From positions 6,139,001 through 6,203,000 of the forward strand of contig NC_092579.1 in NCBI RefSeq assembly GCF_037975245.1: a stretch of DNA of 64,000 nucleotides. The letters run 5' to 3'. The DNA comes from Apostichopus japonicus. Its lineage: Eukaryota; Echinodermata; Holothuroidea; Aspidochirotida; Stichopodidae. The notes beneath the pieces are model-generated. The model did not search any database. It worked only from the letters and a program-made list of their open reading frames with translations, and had not been told where the DNA came from. The position numbers and the translations under genes were made by a program. Shown here piece after piece: positions 1 to 12,140 of this stretch; position 1 is the stretch's first letter; the number at the start of each line of letters is the position of its first letter.

Positions 1-219
1 GTTCGTAGTTTATTCATGATTTTGAACCAACTTGACTCTGCTTTCTATAACTTACCTGCAAGTTCAATCTGTATCAATAAAAAAAAAATTTTTTTTATAG
101 AAAAGCACAAGAATGAATTTTGCATTAATGGTAAATGTTCAGCTGAAATGAGAGCCAATATTTCCTCTCCCATCATCAAACTTTCTCTGATTTTTATTTC
201 GGCCCAAAAAATTTGACAG

Positions 220-422
220 AACAAACCAGCGAAGAAATGATCAAGTGTAAGAAGTTTGGACGGGAGGTTGTGGAGCTCCTGAGCGACGAACCGCATCACG
301 CAATCAGTTTTGCACGGTTTATACCGACCTACCACCGGTTCTTCAACCGACAGTGTAAAGTAGGCGAATATGGAGTCAACAAACTGGTGGATTTATTTGA
401 AGCCCTGCCGGACGTCGTTAGG
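220..422 (+). CDS. MARF1: MARF1-like gene, window exon 1 (LOTUS domain)
   Basis: This exon encodes most of a LOTUS (OST-HTH) domain, reading [10 protein letters not shown], then [13 protein letters not shown], then [17 protein letters not shown]. That is the pattern seen in MARF1, a cytoplasmic RNA-regulating protein needed in oocyte meiosis whose LOTUS modules are known to bind RNA. The acceptor is TTTGACAG before position 220 and the donor is AGG/GTAGAG at 423. The first two bases complete a codon begun in an exon left of the window, and the exon ends in phase 0. The eight exons called here total 1,523 nt; removing those two bases leaves exactly 507 codons including the stop, which supports all the boundaries together. 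The upstream part of the gene lies outside the window. The gene assignment is by remembered family pattern. Confidence 0.82.
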
Positions 423-473
423 GTAGAGTTTATTGTGTTTTGTCTCTGTTCTGTAAATTAAGTGTGTACGGTG

Positions 474-931
<458 letters not shown>

Positions 932-1594
932 CTTGGTACTGCGAGTAGATAAAACGCAGGGTCGACAAAGTGATATAGCAAACAAAAGTAGCGGGTAAGA
1001 AATAATTTAAAGTGTAACTTCCAGCACTGTATTTATTTTGTAGATGGTTTAAGAAAACTGCTTGCTGCCCATTTTTATTCCACTTTTGAATTTGTGGGTA
1101 ATGACCCCTTTGTCAATATGAGGCTCATCTATTGAAGTGGCTGGATAACTGAGTCTAAACACACAGACTATTTAGGTTGGTTACTCACTTGGAAGACAAA
1201 CTCACTCAATTGATAAACGATTTTTTTATTTTGTCAAAATAACATGTTTACAATGCGTAGCAGAATTGTCTATCAAACAATGGATCAGTGTTAACATTTA
1301 GGCCTGCACTGACCAGCCTACGTCATCATCAATTAAAAGGAGAAAGTCCCAGAGATTTAGCAAACTTAAACAGCTGAAAACGAAAAGTGTTAAAAAACAA
1401 TACTAGAACTCAAATGGTTCCTTTTTTTTCTTAGACTAGGACATGTCAATACTAAATTTTCTGCCTAAATTCACCTTTTTAAAAAACGTGTGCATGGAAA
1501 GATGGTAGTACGTGGATAAAGCTTTGTATCAAATTCGTTCTCTCTAAATTATATATATAAATATTCTCGAACCTTTTTCTTTCTTCGTTTCCAG

Positions 1595-1819
1595 ATCAGC
1601 GACGATTTGGACAAGAAGATCATCCTGTCAGATGCGGAACGATTGGCCAACCTCTGTCAGAAGATAAACCGATTCCTCCCTCAGAGCAGAGACAGGTCGA
1701 TGACGACCGCATCAGTGGCGCCGACATTCATGAAATATTACGGATGGTCTCCCAACTGGCAGGAGTTGGGGCTCCAGCACTGCCGCCATCTTCTCTCCGA
1801 GTTCCCGCACGTCATGGAG
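1595..1819 (+). CDS. MARF1: MARF1-like gene, window exon 2 (LOTUS domain)
   Basis: This exon has 75 codons and is phase 0 at both ends, with acceptor TTTCCAG before 1595 and donor GAG/GTGAGC at 1820. The first residues (ISDDLDKKIILSDAER) close the previous LOTUS module, where an ILSLTxAER-like tail is usual. A second module follows: LANLCQKINRFLP, then VAPTFMKYYGW, then LLSEFPHVME. It is more divergent than the first module but keeps the helix spacing. Starting each module near the end of one exon and finishing it in the next is the same layout seen in the following two exons. Confidence 0.78.
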
Positions 1820-2549
1820 GTGAGCGGGCGCTCCTGGCGGGAGACGACTCATATTTTTACTTCCCGTATTTATTTCAAGTTACCGACTGTCGACTTTAGC
1901 AAATGGGAAACTTGCCAAAAAAGAATATAGTAAACGGTCGTAGCAAAACTACGTCTCGACCTATTTTAGTCTTGGATTTCTTGTGATCATTGTTGCGCTG
2001 TTATGCAGAGCTTTCATTGATTTGGAAATATGATGAATTGTCAGTCAGTTTAAGGGGATGTTGATGCCTTGTGTTATTTTGTGTGGTGTGGTGTGGTGTG
2101 GTAGTATGATATCTTACATTATAAATGGCAAGTGATCAAAATAAAATTAGGATTGCAGGTAATATCTGATGATACTGTGAAGTCATATACCATGAAATCT
2201 TATAATTTGATATCTTACAGGTTTTAATTGGATATGATATTTTACAATGTGCTTGAATATAATATCCTAAAATATTGTCTGACATCACATGACTATGTTC
2301 ATATCATGTCTCATGATGTGATAAGATTTGATATCTTAGGATGTGTATTGAATATGATATTTGTATAGTGTAAATGAATACATGTGATTGCATAGCATAT
2401 TATACAATTTAATGTCTGTTATGATATCTGTATGAGATATCTTGTAATTTTTTAATTGCAAGGTATGCGTAGACATTTATTATGAAAAGATATAGAATTT
2501 CTTGTGTTTTTTCTTTAAGTGATTCATAAACTTTTTAATTTTTTAATAG
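1820..2549 (+). other. MARF1 intron with GATATC-like words
   Basis: AT-rich intron with a short GTGTG run near 2085-2102. Loosely repeated words of the type TGATATCTTA are scattered from 2105 to 2450. No open exon or clear element was seen. Confidence 0.6.
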
Positions 2550-2777
2550 ATCTTCAAAGATGCTACTTCTGAGAGAGTGTTTTCAGTCGAGCCTCAACAT
2601 CTCAATCAGCTGACCCATCAGGTGCTTGTGGTCCTCCTAGAGACCAAAGATGGCCGTCTTAGCGTCTCTGAATTCTCCCCCAGGTACCAAGCCATCTGGC
2701 AGGTTCCTCTAGTACCGACAGAGTACGGCTACAGTCAGTTAGTGCTGCTGCTGAAAGCTCTTTATCACGTCGTTATA
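2550..2777 (+). CDS. MARF1: MARF1-like gene, window exon 3 (LOTUS domain)
   Basis: This exon has 76 codons and is phase 0 at both ends, with acceptor TTTTTTAATAG and donor ATA/GTAAGT. It encodes a third LOTUS module: LNQLTHQVLVVLLETKDGRLSV, then SEFSPRYQAIWQVPLVPTEYGY, then LVLLLKALYHVVI. The 'PxEYGYxxLxxLLxAL' stretch is the most family-typical part and is clearly recognisable. Reading continues past the donor for 120 bases without a stop, but the consensus donor and the repeated module length favour splicing here. Confidence 0.82.
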
Positions 2778-4502
2778 GTAAGTGGGTCGTTACCAGTTCC
2801 ATATCATAGTCCTTCAGTAATGTTAGTACCAGGTGTAAGCACCACAAAGTACCCTTCATTTATTAGAATGTTATCCTATTACTTTATTCTTAGGTAACCT
2901 AATTTCTCCATAAGGTGGCCTTTTGTTTTGACTGTGTTCATAAAATCATGTTTTAATGTACATTCACATGTGACATTTATCTGAGAGTAACCTGTTGTTT
3001 GGACCTTCCTCGAATGCTTATAATATCTGCCAGACTTTTGATAGCATACATAGCATACACATATAGCATGTTTTAGATATATTACTTGGTTTAAGGTTGT
3101 TTCAGGTGGAGGTTAGTCAAGATCTTAAATCGTACAATCATTTTTAGCTCATACCAGCATGCTGGTGTGAGCTATTGTTACAGTGCGGCGTCTATCACTC
3201 TATCACTCTATCCGTCAACAATTGGTAAAACCGCTCCCACTTGCACAGTGTTTGATGGAATTTTATGAAACTTGGACACAAGGACCATTGGGTATAGGGC
3301 CATTAGAGATGGTCCGAAATTTGGGGTCAAAGGTCACCTGTGGGCCGAAATACGCAAAATGCTTCTTCTCCTACAGATTCCATGGTACAATGTTGAGGGT
3401 TTGTCACGATAGTACTATGGAAGTTTTACCTTCAGGGTGTTCATGAATTTGAGATCAAAGATCAACTCGGGGTCTTTTGTGGCCCGGGCCGCGGCCCTAT
3501 ATTTTCAAATTGTTTCCGTTTGTACAGTGTATGGCCAGTTATAATGAAACTTGGTCACAACGTTCCTCGGGATGAGGGTTACGAGGGGTGTTCGGAAAAT
3601 TGAGGTCAAATGTCATTTAGGGGGTCATCGGGGGTCATTCTTTGTAATATTTTCAAATATCTCAATCTCCTCAAGATTTTGATGGATCATATTCAAAGTT
3701 GAACTGATGATTGTTGGATTGTGTATGAATAAGGTGATGCCTAATAATTTTTGGTCAAAAGTTAATGAATTACAATTAATCCCCATTGTTTAAAAAAATC
3801 TGAGCCTTCACCTTTTTCCAAAGCTCCTTTAATTTGTCTCCCAGTCTCTGCAGTGTTTGTTTACATTTGTGGTTAAGCTCTGCAGAGGTTGTTAGTGGAA
3901 TTAAAGCAGTATTGGGAGTTGTTATTAACTGTTGAACTGTAAGCATGAGAGCCCTATAGCCAATCAGCACTTGCCGATTCTTAGAAGTCTTTGAGCCTGA
4001 GGTATGTAGGCAGCTTGTGAAGTTATGTCTTGTAGGGAGTGCTTGTGAAGTTATGTCTGCTCAGGTAGAGGGGAGAAAGTTTAATAGGGTAGGTCAGTGG
4101 TATTGTTTGAGAGAGTGGGTAAAATAGGATTTAAAGGGGGAAAATAGGAATTATAGCCAGTGGTGTGGCCAGGATTCTGCTAACGGAGGGGGGGGGGGTT
4201 ATACCTCATGGGCCCAAAATTGGTGGAATCTGAAAAATGGCCTGAAATTTGGTGGGCCATAAAGTTTTGTGGGCCCTACATTTTTAAGCTCGAAAAGGTA
4301 TGAGCTTCTGCACCATTGGTGCTCTAGTTCGTTCGTTCGTTCTTCCCTCCTCCCCTTCTCAACGTTGCTTCTCGATAATAAGAGTCTGGCTTCACTAAAT
4401 GGCTGTAGCTTCACCAATTTTTATTTTTATTTATTTATTTTTTATAATTTTTTTTTATATATTTTTTTTATATATTTTTTTTTACCTCCTGTTGGTGAAC
4501 AG
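2778..4502 (+). other. MARF1 intron with repeat insertions
   Basis: A 1.7-kb intron. Its middle is a GCTCA-type interspersed repeat, described separately. A poly-G run lies at about 4187-4197 and a T-rich stretch at 4420-4485 precedes the next acceptor. Nothing coding was seen. Confidence 0.7.
3145..3680 (+). repeat. GCTCA-type interspersed repeat, likely MITE
   Basis: The left end is TTTTAGCTCATACCAGC followed by GCTGGTGTGAGCT, a short hairpin. It is followed by phrases of the type 'gtccgtcaacaattggtaaaa', 'atgaaacttggacacaa' and 'gtcaaaggtcacc'. This layout matches the non-autonomous repeats starting TTTTTAGCTCACCTG that are widespread in marine invertebrate genomes. The right end is not resolved, and no target duplication could be found by eye. 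Confidence 0.6.
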
Positions 4503-4773
4503 GTACGGAATGAGTGGTCGGAGAACTGCCAGGTGGAATTAACGCCAACCTACCAGTTTGCAAGACAGGCGTCCATGGTCCTGACCAAGTCAGCTCATCG
4601 TGCACTGACCTTGGAGCAATTCAGTCATCAATATTATGCCACATTCGGGAAGCAGTTGGTGCCGTCGGAATTTGCCCACACCACCATCCAGTCCCTGATC
4701 AGTGCAGTTCCGTGGGTTCTGTCTCTCATAGGAAAGGGCAACAGACGCCTGGTCTCCTTGAACGAACTTTTGC
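4503..4773 (+). CDS. MARF1: MARF1-like gene, window exon 4 (LOTUS domain)
   Basis: The exon follows acceptor GGTGAACAG and ends at donor TTGC/GTGAGT. It starts in phase 0 and ends in phase 1 (90 codons plus one base). It encodes the fourth LOTUS module in the window: YQFARQASMVLTKSAHRALT, then LEQFSHQYYATFGKQLVPSEF, then IQSLISAVPWVLSLIGKGN. A linker ending VSLNELL follows. This is the last LOTUS unit, and the remaining exons are short and low in structure. MARF1 proteins are known to carry a run of several LOTUS modules in their C-terminal half, so four modules followed by a short tail fits the end of the gene. Confidence 0.82.
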
Positions 4774-5163
4774 GTGAGTAGTCCTGGGTGCCTTTGTACA
4801 TTTGATCCAAAGTGATGAATTGTCCTCAGGAGTAATAGCTCTTTCTTTAAACTGAGAGTGAGGTAGCAGGACCAGGGATCAGTAGCATGAATCGATAGTT
4901 TATGACAAGTTCTCAAAGGAGCAAAATTAAAGTAAACACTGGAACCGTCTGCCCCCCACCCCCTCCAACCCCTTCCTTTTAACAAAGAGGTACTGTGCCC
5001 AAACCCCAAAATCAAGAAAGAGTCTTCAGCTGCGATCGCAGAAAGTCCTTAAGCTTTTCATATTTCTAGTTATAATGATGCATAATTTGCTCACTGCAGT
5101 TAGGAATTCCCTGTTAGTTGATACAATGAGTAGACTACTAGTCAAAAGATATCCACAAATACA

Positions 5164-5755
5164 AGTAAAATATGCCTTGGCCACAAAAACACTCTCTAAC
5201 CGGCCATTCGCAAGTAGAATGTGCCTTGGCCACAAATACACTCTCTAACCGGCCATTGACAAGTAGAATATGCCTTGGCCACAAATACTCTCTCTAACCG
5301 GCCATTGACAAGTAGAATATGCCTTGGCCACAAATACACTCTCTAACCGGCCATTGACAAGTAGAATATGCCTTGGCCACAAATACTCTCTCTAACCAGC
5401 CATTGACAAGTAGAATGTGCCTTGGCCACAAATACTCTCTCTAACTGGCCATCCACAAGTAGAATATGCCTTGGCCACAAATACTCTCTCTAACTGGCCA
5501 TCCACAAGTAGAATATGCCTTGGCCACAAATACTCTCTCTAACCGGCCATTGACAAGTAGAATATGCCTTGGCCACAAATACACTCTCTAACCGGCCATT
5601 GACAAGTAGAATATGCCTTGGCCACAAATACTCTCTCTAACCAGCCATTGACAAGTAGAATGTGCCTTGGCCACAAATACTCTCTCTAACTGGCCATCCA
5701 CAAGTAGAATATGCCTTGGCCACAAATACTCTCTCTAACCGACCATTGACAAGTT
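5164..5755 (+). repeat. 49-bp tandem array, 12 copies, with a 5-unit higher order
   Basis: About twelve head-to-tail copies of a 49-bp unit containing AATATGCCTTGGCCACAAAT and CTCTCTAACCGGCCATTGAC. Variant bases (ACACTC or ACTCTC; CCGGCC, CCAGCC or CTGGCC; TTGACA or TCCACA) recur in the same order with a period of five units, so copies 3-6 read like copies 8-11. The array lies in the intron between window exons 4 and 5. Confidence 0.95.
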
Positions 5756-5869
5756 GAATTTATGGGCAAAGTATTGTACACAAACATAACTTGGTTTCAT
5801 TTCTTGAAGTGACAACACAAAGTCTGATATTTTTGTCTCATATTTCTTCATTGCTTTTCATTCCCTCAG

Positions 5870-5947
5870 CCAATCAACTGCCGTCAGTCAGCGTGAACGC
5901 CCAGGTCGGCGATGTGAAGTTAATGACCAGAGATATCAGTGCCGACA
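5870..5947 (+). CDS. MARF1: MARF1-like gene, window exon 5
   Basis: A short exon of 78 nt, phase 1 on both sides, with acceptor TTCCCTCAG and donor GACA/GTAAGT. It encodes NQLPSVSVNAQVGDVKLMTR plus a few residues after the split proline codon. No domain is recognised; it is part of the linker after the last LOTUS module. It is accepted because both splice sites are consensus and the phases chain with exons 4 and 6. Confidence 0.72.
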
Positions 5948-6407
5948 GTAAGTCTGCTATGTTCACTTACTACAACTCCAAACCCCTTTAATTATTGAAT
6001 TTGAGTCTAATCTAATTAATTGATTGATTGGAGTCATTGATCGATTGATGATGCAATAGACAAATCAGAAGCATATGAACTGACTGGGAGATGATAAAGA
6101 CATTTAGCAAGAACAGACAAGGTGTATTTGGTTGAAACTGGATAAGAACCATTGGCTATAGGAAAACAGGTCCTGGTCTCTACCTAGCTCTTCTCCAACT
6201 CTTACCAGGAGCAGGGGAGGGGGCCGGAAGGGGGGGGGGAGTTGGAAGCAGTTTCATTTGATCCAACCCCAGAAATGGCAGCTTTGAGAGGTAACGACAG
6301 ACATTTTTCAAATGTTCAAAGTGAATACTGTTTTTCAGTTATGAAACCTAAAGGGCTATTTTTGTTAAACCAAGACTCACTGTTCAAGACATTATTTGAT
6401 CCACCAG

Positions 6408-6494
6408 GTGCTATCGTTATGGTCGGCCAAGTGACAGGCATGTTGCCCAACAGTCCAATTCGACAAACATCGTCGGACGGTTCAACGAATTCAT
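6408..6494 (+). CDS. MARF1: MARF1-like gene, window exon 6
   Basis: An 87-nt exon, phase 1 on both sides. The acceptor is CCACCAG/GTGC and the donor is TCAT/GTACGT. It encodes AIVMVGQVTGMLPNSPIRQ followed by a Ser/Thr-rich end. No domain is recognised. The acceptor has a weak pyrimidine tract, so the left boundary is less certain than the others, although the reading frame chains correctly on both sides. Confidence 0.65.
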
Positions 6495-7100
6495 GTACGT
6501 CGATATCATTCTCTCTTTAATTCTTTTAATTTGTTAAATTGATTTATTTCATTTTCTTTTGTGTCACTCCTTTACCAGTGGAGAAACTTAAGGTGATGCA
6601 CATGAATCAAGTAAACACACAACAAACTTAATGCCATGGAGTGTTTACTTAATTCCTTTGCATCACTTTGAGTTTCTCACAGGGAGTGAGGTCTTGAGGA
6701 TATTTCAAATAAAGTTAATGATATAAGTCAAACTGTGATGAATAGTTTAGGCTACACCATGCCATGTTTGGAATCCAAGGCTATTTGATCCTCCTCCTCC
6801 CCCACAAATTAATGATGGGGGGGTGGGGGGAGTTAGCATACATCTTTGCAAGAGGTACAATTGTTTGGCCTACTAAAGGTAGTCTAGTATTAGGTCCTCA
6901 TTAGTGTATAGGCTAATAGTAAAGCTGTAACACATATTTTTGGTCTTGAAAAGGTCTGGAATTTCATTTGTTGAAAGTATGGGAACTGTGTAAACTGTAT
7001 ATTTGATGGATTTTCTATGTTGAGTGTTAATGTATGATTTACGATACTCCAGTTTACACTAGTCTAGTTGACTTAACTTTTCGTTCTGGTTTTCTTGTAG

Positions 7101-7259
7101 CTTCCGATTTGATGAAGCCTTCCCCCAAGAAACTCTCTCCTACGGAACTCCTCTGTGAAAATTCACTTTCAGACCTTCCCTCATCCATTCTGGAACCAGT
7201 GAGCGCTCCGTTACCCATCAGGGACCTGATTTCATTTGAGAGTCCAAGGGCGACCCCAG
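7101..7259 (+). CDS. MARF1: MARF1-like gene, window exon 7
   Basis: A 159-nt exon with acceptor TTTTCTTGTAG and donor CCCAG/GTAAGA, phase 1 on both sides. The encoded segment (SDLMKPSPKKLSPTELLCEN, then SDLPSSILEPV, then IRDLISFESPR) is Pro/Ser-rich with short acidic-hydrophobic clusters. This suggests a disordered tail with possible short linear binding motifs; that reading is inference. No catalytic or folded domain was seen. Confidence 0.75.
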
Positions 7260-7544
7260 GTAAGATGACATATTCACCAAATGGAAACAGAACTTAAGAT
7301 GTTCTCCCTTCAACTGTCAATGTTACCAGATTATTAACATGAGTTCATTGACCTTACAAAGTACATATACTAGACAATAGGGCTATCAGTTTAACATAAC
7401 AGTTTAGTTATGATCTTTCCATTAAACAGTATACATCACAAAGTCACTTGTGAGAAAAGTTTATGAACGGCTGATTACATTATAGCTCTCATACTGTGCA
7501 TTTTCATTGAACACTTCCTTCAAAGTATCCTTTATTTGTTACTT

Positions 7545-7690
7545 GGCATAGGCAAGCAAGTAACCTGTGCAGTCAAGTTGGTGTGTGTGTATGTGTGTGA
7601 GGCGATAGCTTGTAAACAACGATACCTGAAAATGGGTAACCTCGGCAGTTCTCATATTTTGGCATGTCACTTCCCCATAATTAGTCAGGA
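7545..7690 (+). repeat. Possible interspersed repeat in MARF1 intron
   Basis: A stretch with a GTGTGTGTATGTGTGTG run followed by 'gatagcttgtaaacaacgatacctgaaaatgggtaacc'. This phrase type occurs in dispersed repeats of marine invertebrates. No ends or duplication could be defined, so this is a weak call. Confidence 0.3.
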
Positions 7691-8149
7691 GTAAACTGGT
7701 TCCTTTAGAGCAACTGGGTCACTGATAATTATCTTGTTGACAGTATTGTGTTAATATTACATCTCCCAAACAAAACGAGAGTTTTCTTAGCTTTTTGGAA
7801 TTTCTGCTATTTAAGGAAAGGATGATGGCTACCCGGGTGTGCTTTTCCTTTAATGGTCTCAGGCGTTGATAGCCAGGTCGGACCACTTGGGCAGGGGGGA
7901 ATAGGACTATTATGTGACTCTGCCACCTTATGCACTGTTCATTTTTCCTCAAGTTTATTATAACAGTTAGTATACCCTATTCTTTGTACCATATATTTGG
8001 GTCCCCCTCAGCATTTTTCCAGGCCCCCTTATAATCCTAGACACTGGAGCTTAACCTCCTGTCCCTCCCCGCCACCCCCCCCCCCCACCAGCACCCTTTT
8101 GTCAGGCCTGGTCTTGTATACTATTCATTATTTCCTTTACGATACCCAG

Positions 8150-8421
8150 ATCAACAGCAACAGAAGCATTTACTGGACAGCAGTTTATCCTCTTCCTTGT
8201 ACGTGAGAGACGGTAGCACCTCAACCAGTCAGGAGCAACCGATCTCCTCCCTCCCATCATCAATCAGCCAATCTCTCTCCCAAAGGGACGACTTTGCCGA
8301 CTACTCCTCGCTGCCATCTTCGTCCCTGTCCTCCCCGCTGAGATCACCGACCAGGTCGAGAAGCAGGTCACAGGTCAAATTAGCAGCAAACTTTCAGAGC
8401 AGTCCACTATCCAAAAAGTGA
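8150..8421 (+). CDS. MARF1: MARF1-like gene, terminal coding exon
   Basis: This is the last coding exon. Acceptor GATACCCAG lies before 8150, and the TGA stop is at 8419-8421. A phase-1 split codon is followed by QQQQKHLLDSSLSSSLYVRD and a long Ser/Pro/Arg-rich tail including RSPTRSRSRSQ near the end. The tail is probably disordered, and RS dipeptides are common phosphorylation targets; both points are inference. It closes the 507-codon chain that begins at position 222. A possible AATTAAA poly(A) signal is at about 8797, but the true 3' end is not resolved. Confidence 0.78.
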
Positions 8422-11049
8422 TGATAAAATTGAATGGTCTGTTGAGAGAGAGGTGATAAGTTTAGTATCATCTCATCGTTTCATCTATTCTTGTTGTTTT
8501 TCTGATAATAACCTATGCTCTTCTCCCACCCCACCTCTCCCCCCCATTCCTCCATCCTCCCTCGAATTATTCCCCCAGCAATCTTGCCTTTTTTCTCAGA
8601 AGGAAAAACAGAGTTGCTAATTCACCAAAACTAGATACAAATTCTGTTGAATTTTGTACTTTACAAGTATTAAAATAGATCAAAATAGTTTTGCATGTTT
8701 TTGTGCTGGTTTGGTTTTTCTCTGAGGGAGGGGGAGGGGGGTGGGGGAGGGGGTGGACTCATGTTAGGTCTTGATACATTCCATGGAAGTATTGGAATTA
8801 AATATTTTGTATAAGTAATTTGTCTTACTTTTATAGTGAACTTGTTTCAATTCTTCTTTCTTTTCAGCTAGTGGCTTTTGTTAAAAAGCTAATTTATGTG
8901 TTTTCATGTTATTTCTCGTGTGCATAAAAAAAAGTAAGTGTTGGTCCGTAAATGGCATTATCGTTTTCTTGTCCAATTGCAAATATTTATTACATCTTCC
9001 GCAAAACTTTGTTTTATTCTTGTGGGGAGCCCCCTCCTCAACAATAGAAAAAACTGAACCGAGTAACATTTTTCATCAGAATGATGTAAATATTAGTAGT
9101 ATTTGATGTTGGTGTGGGTAAAGGTTTGGCATTTACTTTCAAAGGTGATGTTTGTGTGGGTATAGGTTTTGGAATTTGGGATTTGAAAGGTGATGAGAAA
9201 ACAAGCAAATATTTCAGGTGAAAGAAACATCTTTGTAACTTACGGCAATTGAAGCAGCCAAATATATTTTTGGCATTGTCTTAATTTTAATCTCTGTTGA
9301 TTCCACAATGTAGCAGTAATTGAAAGACAATGCCTTGGCGGGTTACGACCCTATAGAGTTTGGCAAGTTCGAGAAACTGTTTCTTAATTTCGGCATATGA
9401 TGTAATGGAAGGTATTTTACTCCAAGTGTCTGGGTAGGAAATGGCTTGGATTTGTATCCAAAATGTGGTGTTTGCTAAGAATTCTATAAGCAACTCTCAA
9501 AGTATTTATTTATTTATTAATTTATTAATTCATAAAGTAGCAAGGATTTAGTCAACCCCGTAAAGCTAAGGTGGTATTTAAAAGTGGAATTAGTGTTTAC
9601 CCTTACTTTGCTTTTTCACTTTTGTGTGTCTGCAGTTGTTACCATGACAACGGTTACCGTCACGTCAGCTAGGGTTAACACGTTTTAGAGATAAACAAGT
9701 TCCTTTTTGGACCAAAAACAAATTGATTGTTTTCAGAGAAATGAAACCTTAGGTCAGACAAGAAGGAGGAAGATTTGAACCTTAATTTTTTGGGGAAAAT
9801 AGGTGAGGTACCCGAGATAAATTAACATAATCAACATTAGCATATTCAACATTAACATATTAACATATTCAACAGATATCCAAACTGAGAAAACAAAAGG
9901 ATCAAAAAGGAGGACACCACCAAGCAGTGATCGTCTGGTGTTCTTATCATTTCTTTATGCGGTTGTTTAAAGCAAAGGGAGAGTTTTTTAAGAATAATTA
10001 CAGAGCAAATAAGCCTCATAAAGCGATCATAAAGTTAATTATGTGGATCTGTAAGTATCAAGTCATCCATATTCATCCCAGTAAACAAAATCCAATCTGG
10101 TTGTCAAAACATCATATTATTTTTATTATTTGGCATCAGTAGTTTATATTATTAGTTTCTTAACCCGCACTCTCAGGGCATTATTCTTTCTTTCAACAAA
10201 AGAGGGTTTAGAACTGGTTGAGAATCCCATGTAAATTATATCTGAAAATGATATAAAAGAAAACAAAGACAGAAAAAGAAGTTAGCAAAAAGCATACTGT
10301 CAAAACACATGGAAAGTGCTTCGAGTTGGTTTAGGCCAAAGCCGAGAGGCATTTATTGATTGTCAAAAATGGTAAAACATGTCTTTGTTAATTTGACTCT
10401 CAAAGTATGTGAGATTTTTGGCAACATGAAGACAGACTTCTGGACACCGGGAATTTGTTGTGAAAAATACTTAAATTGATGTATAAACTTTTGGTTGATT
10501 AGTTCTGAACACAATATTTGTTGATATTGCAATATGCTCTCATTGGTCACAATGTGCAATGCAGTGGTGCTTTAATCAAATTAATTTGCATATTATTTAT
10601 GATTATCTATAACTTTCATCCAGTGGCCAGTGGGAGCCCGAATGGGTTCCTGGGACAGTAACGCCACTTCACCCTCTGTTTGGAAGTCTTCAAATTTATG
10701 AAATTATGAAAAGAAGAATAAGTTCTTCATTCCATATGTCCCTGAGCCCTCTAATTGACTCTGGAAACGAGTGCTTTATCCTGCAAACCTATCGTTTGCT
10801 TCTAACAAATGGTTCCTCTCTTTAAAGTTATATTTATTTTTTTAATTAACTTGTAAAAAACACTTTGTGGAAGAATTGATGACAGAACCTAAGATGATGA
10901 GAGCTAAAAGAATCAGAAAGAGTAGAAGTTAATTTCCAATGTGGTGCTTTGTAACTAAAGGAGGCTCAATTTTTATTTATTGTTTAATAGCAGACTAGTA
11001 TGTTGAATACTTTATGTTCTCACTTTGATGTTACTTCGGTATAAACGTT
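8422..11049. other. Probable MARF1 3' UTR and downstream non-coding DNA
   Basis: AT-rich sequence with G-rich runs near 8724-8754. Short open frames exist, but none shows a recognisable protein pattern or splice context. The boundary between 3' UTR and intergenic DNA cannot be set without transcript data. Confidence 0.5.
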
Positions 11050-11145
11050 TAATAGAGAGCCAGAAATTTTCGATCCTAGCAGGATTTTTCCTTCTGCTTC
11101 TGAAGGAGATCCTGCTAACATCGAAATTGTAGGCCCTCTAACTTA
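11050..11145. repeat. Inverted pair of hammerhead-like motifs
   Basis: The right half (about 11098-11145) reads TTCTGAAGGAGATCCTGCTA, then CATCGAAA. This is a diverged version of the motif at 17528. The left half (11050-11095) is an imperfect reverse complement of it, containing TTTCGATCCTAGCAGGAT. The two face each other across a few bases, giving an inverted repeat of about 45-bp arms at roughly 80% identity by eye. Confidence 0.6.
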
Positions 11146-11610
11146 TATACATGAGTAGTTCTTTTGAACTAGATGAGCAGTTTGTTAACAGTCTGTTTCT
11201 CACCTTTGACTATTTCATTCATAGGTCATTCACAAATAAGAAGCTTAGTTAGTTATATGATTGCAAGTGAAAAAGTTTGAAAGTTGCACTTTACTTAAAG
11301 TAGCAGCAAGCTGTCACCACCTTCACTATTACAAGGTATGACTGAATGGCTCATACTTTGTGAAATACAGGGCTCAATAATTTGAATTTCATTTACGTTC
11401 TTGAGGATATGAATGGGGTGTGGATTCTTGCCAGTCAATCACAATGCTCCAAATGTTTCCATTGTCATTATCATTGATGCATGTTTCGTTCATGGTACTG
11501 TCCGTACATTGTCATTCAGTCTTGTCAAAGTTCTTTCATGCCGGGACACCAATTAAATAAGCATACAGCAGGTCAACACTGTGTATTCACATTCCAATGC
11601 CTTGGTTAAG

Positions 11611-12140
11611 TTCACTGATGTTTATTGTTTATGTTTAGTGTGAATATTTATAGATGTGCAGGACCAGGCGTCCAGATAGTATTTAGTCTCAAAGAATAAA
11701 GATGTTATAATAAGGTTTGTTCTAATGACTGGAAAATTTGCATGTTATCTCATCCAACATTGTTGGCTCAATGCCACACTGTTGTTTATTGTTTGTGTTT
11801 AGCGTGAATATTTATTGATGCGCGGGACCAGGCATCCAGATAGTATTCCGTCTCAAAGAAAAAGATATTATAATTAAGATTTTCCTAATGACTGGAAAAT
11901 TTGCATGTTATTTCTGTTAAGTATTTGTTAAAAACCCCTCTCGGGTATCACAACGTCAAACCAACATTGTTGGCTTAAAGCCACACTGATGTTTATTGTT
12001 TCTGTTTAGCATGAATATTTATAGGTGAGCAGGATTAGGCGTCCCGATAGTATTCCGTCTCAACAAAAAAAGATATTATAATTAGGATTGTCCTAATGAC
12101 TGGGAAATTTACATGTTATCAAATCCAACATTGTTGTCTC
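11611..12140 (+). repeat. Three diverged direct repeats
   Basis: Three copies start near 11611, 11777 and 11983, each with 'gtttattgttt.tgtttag.gtgaatattta', 'ccagatagtatt', 'attataat' and 'cctaatgactgg.aaattt.catgttat'. Spacing is about 166 and 206 bp; the second unit carries an extra piece (about 11920-11955). There is no coding content. Confidence 0.85.

Noticed and set aside
5164-5755. CRISPR-like regular repeats
   Set aside because: The whole 49-bp unit repeats with no unique spacers, and the DNA is animal.
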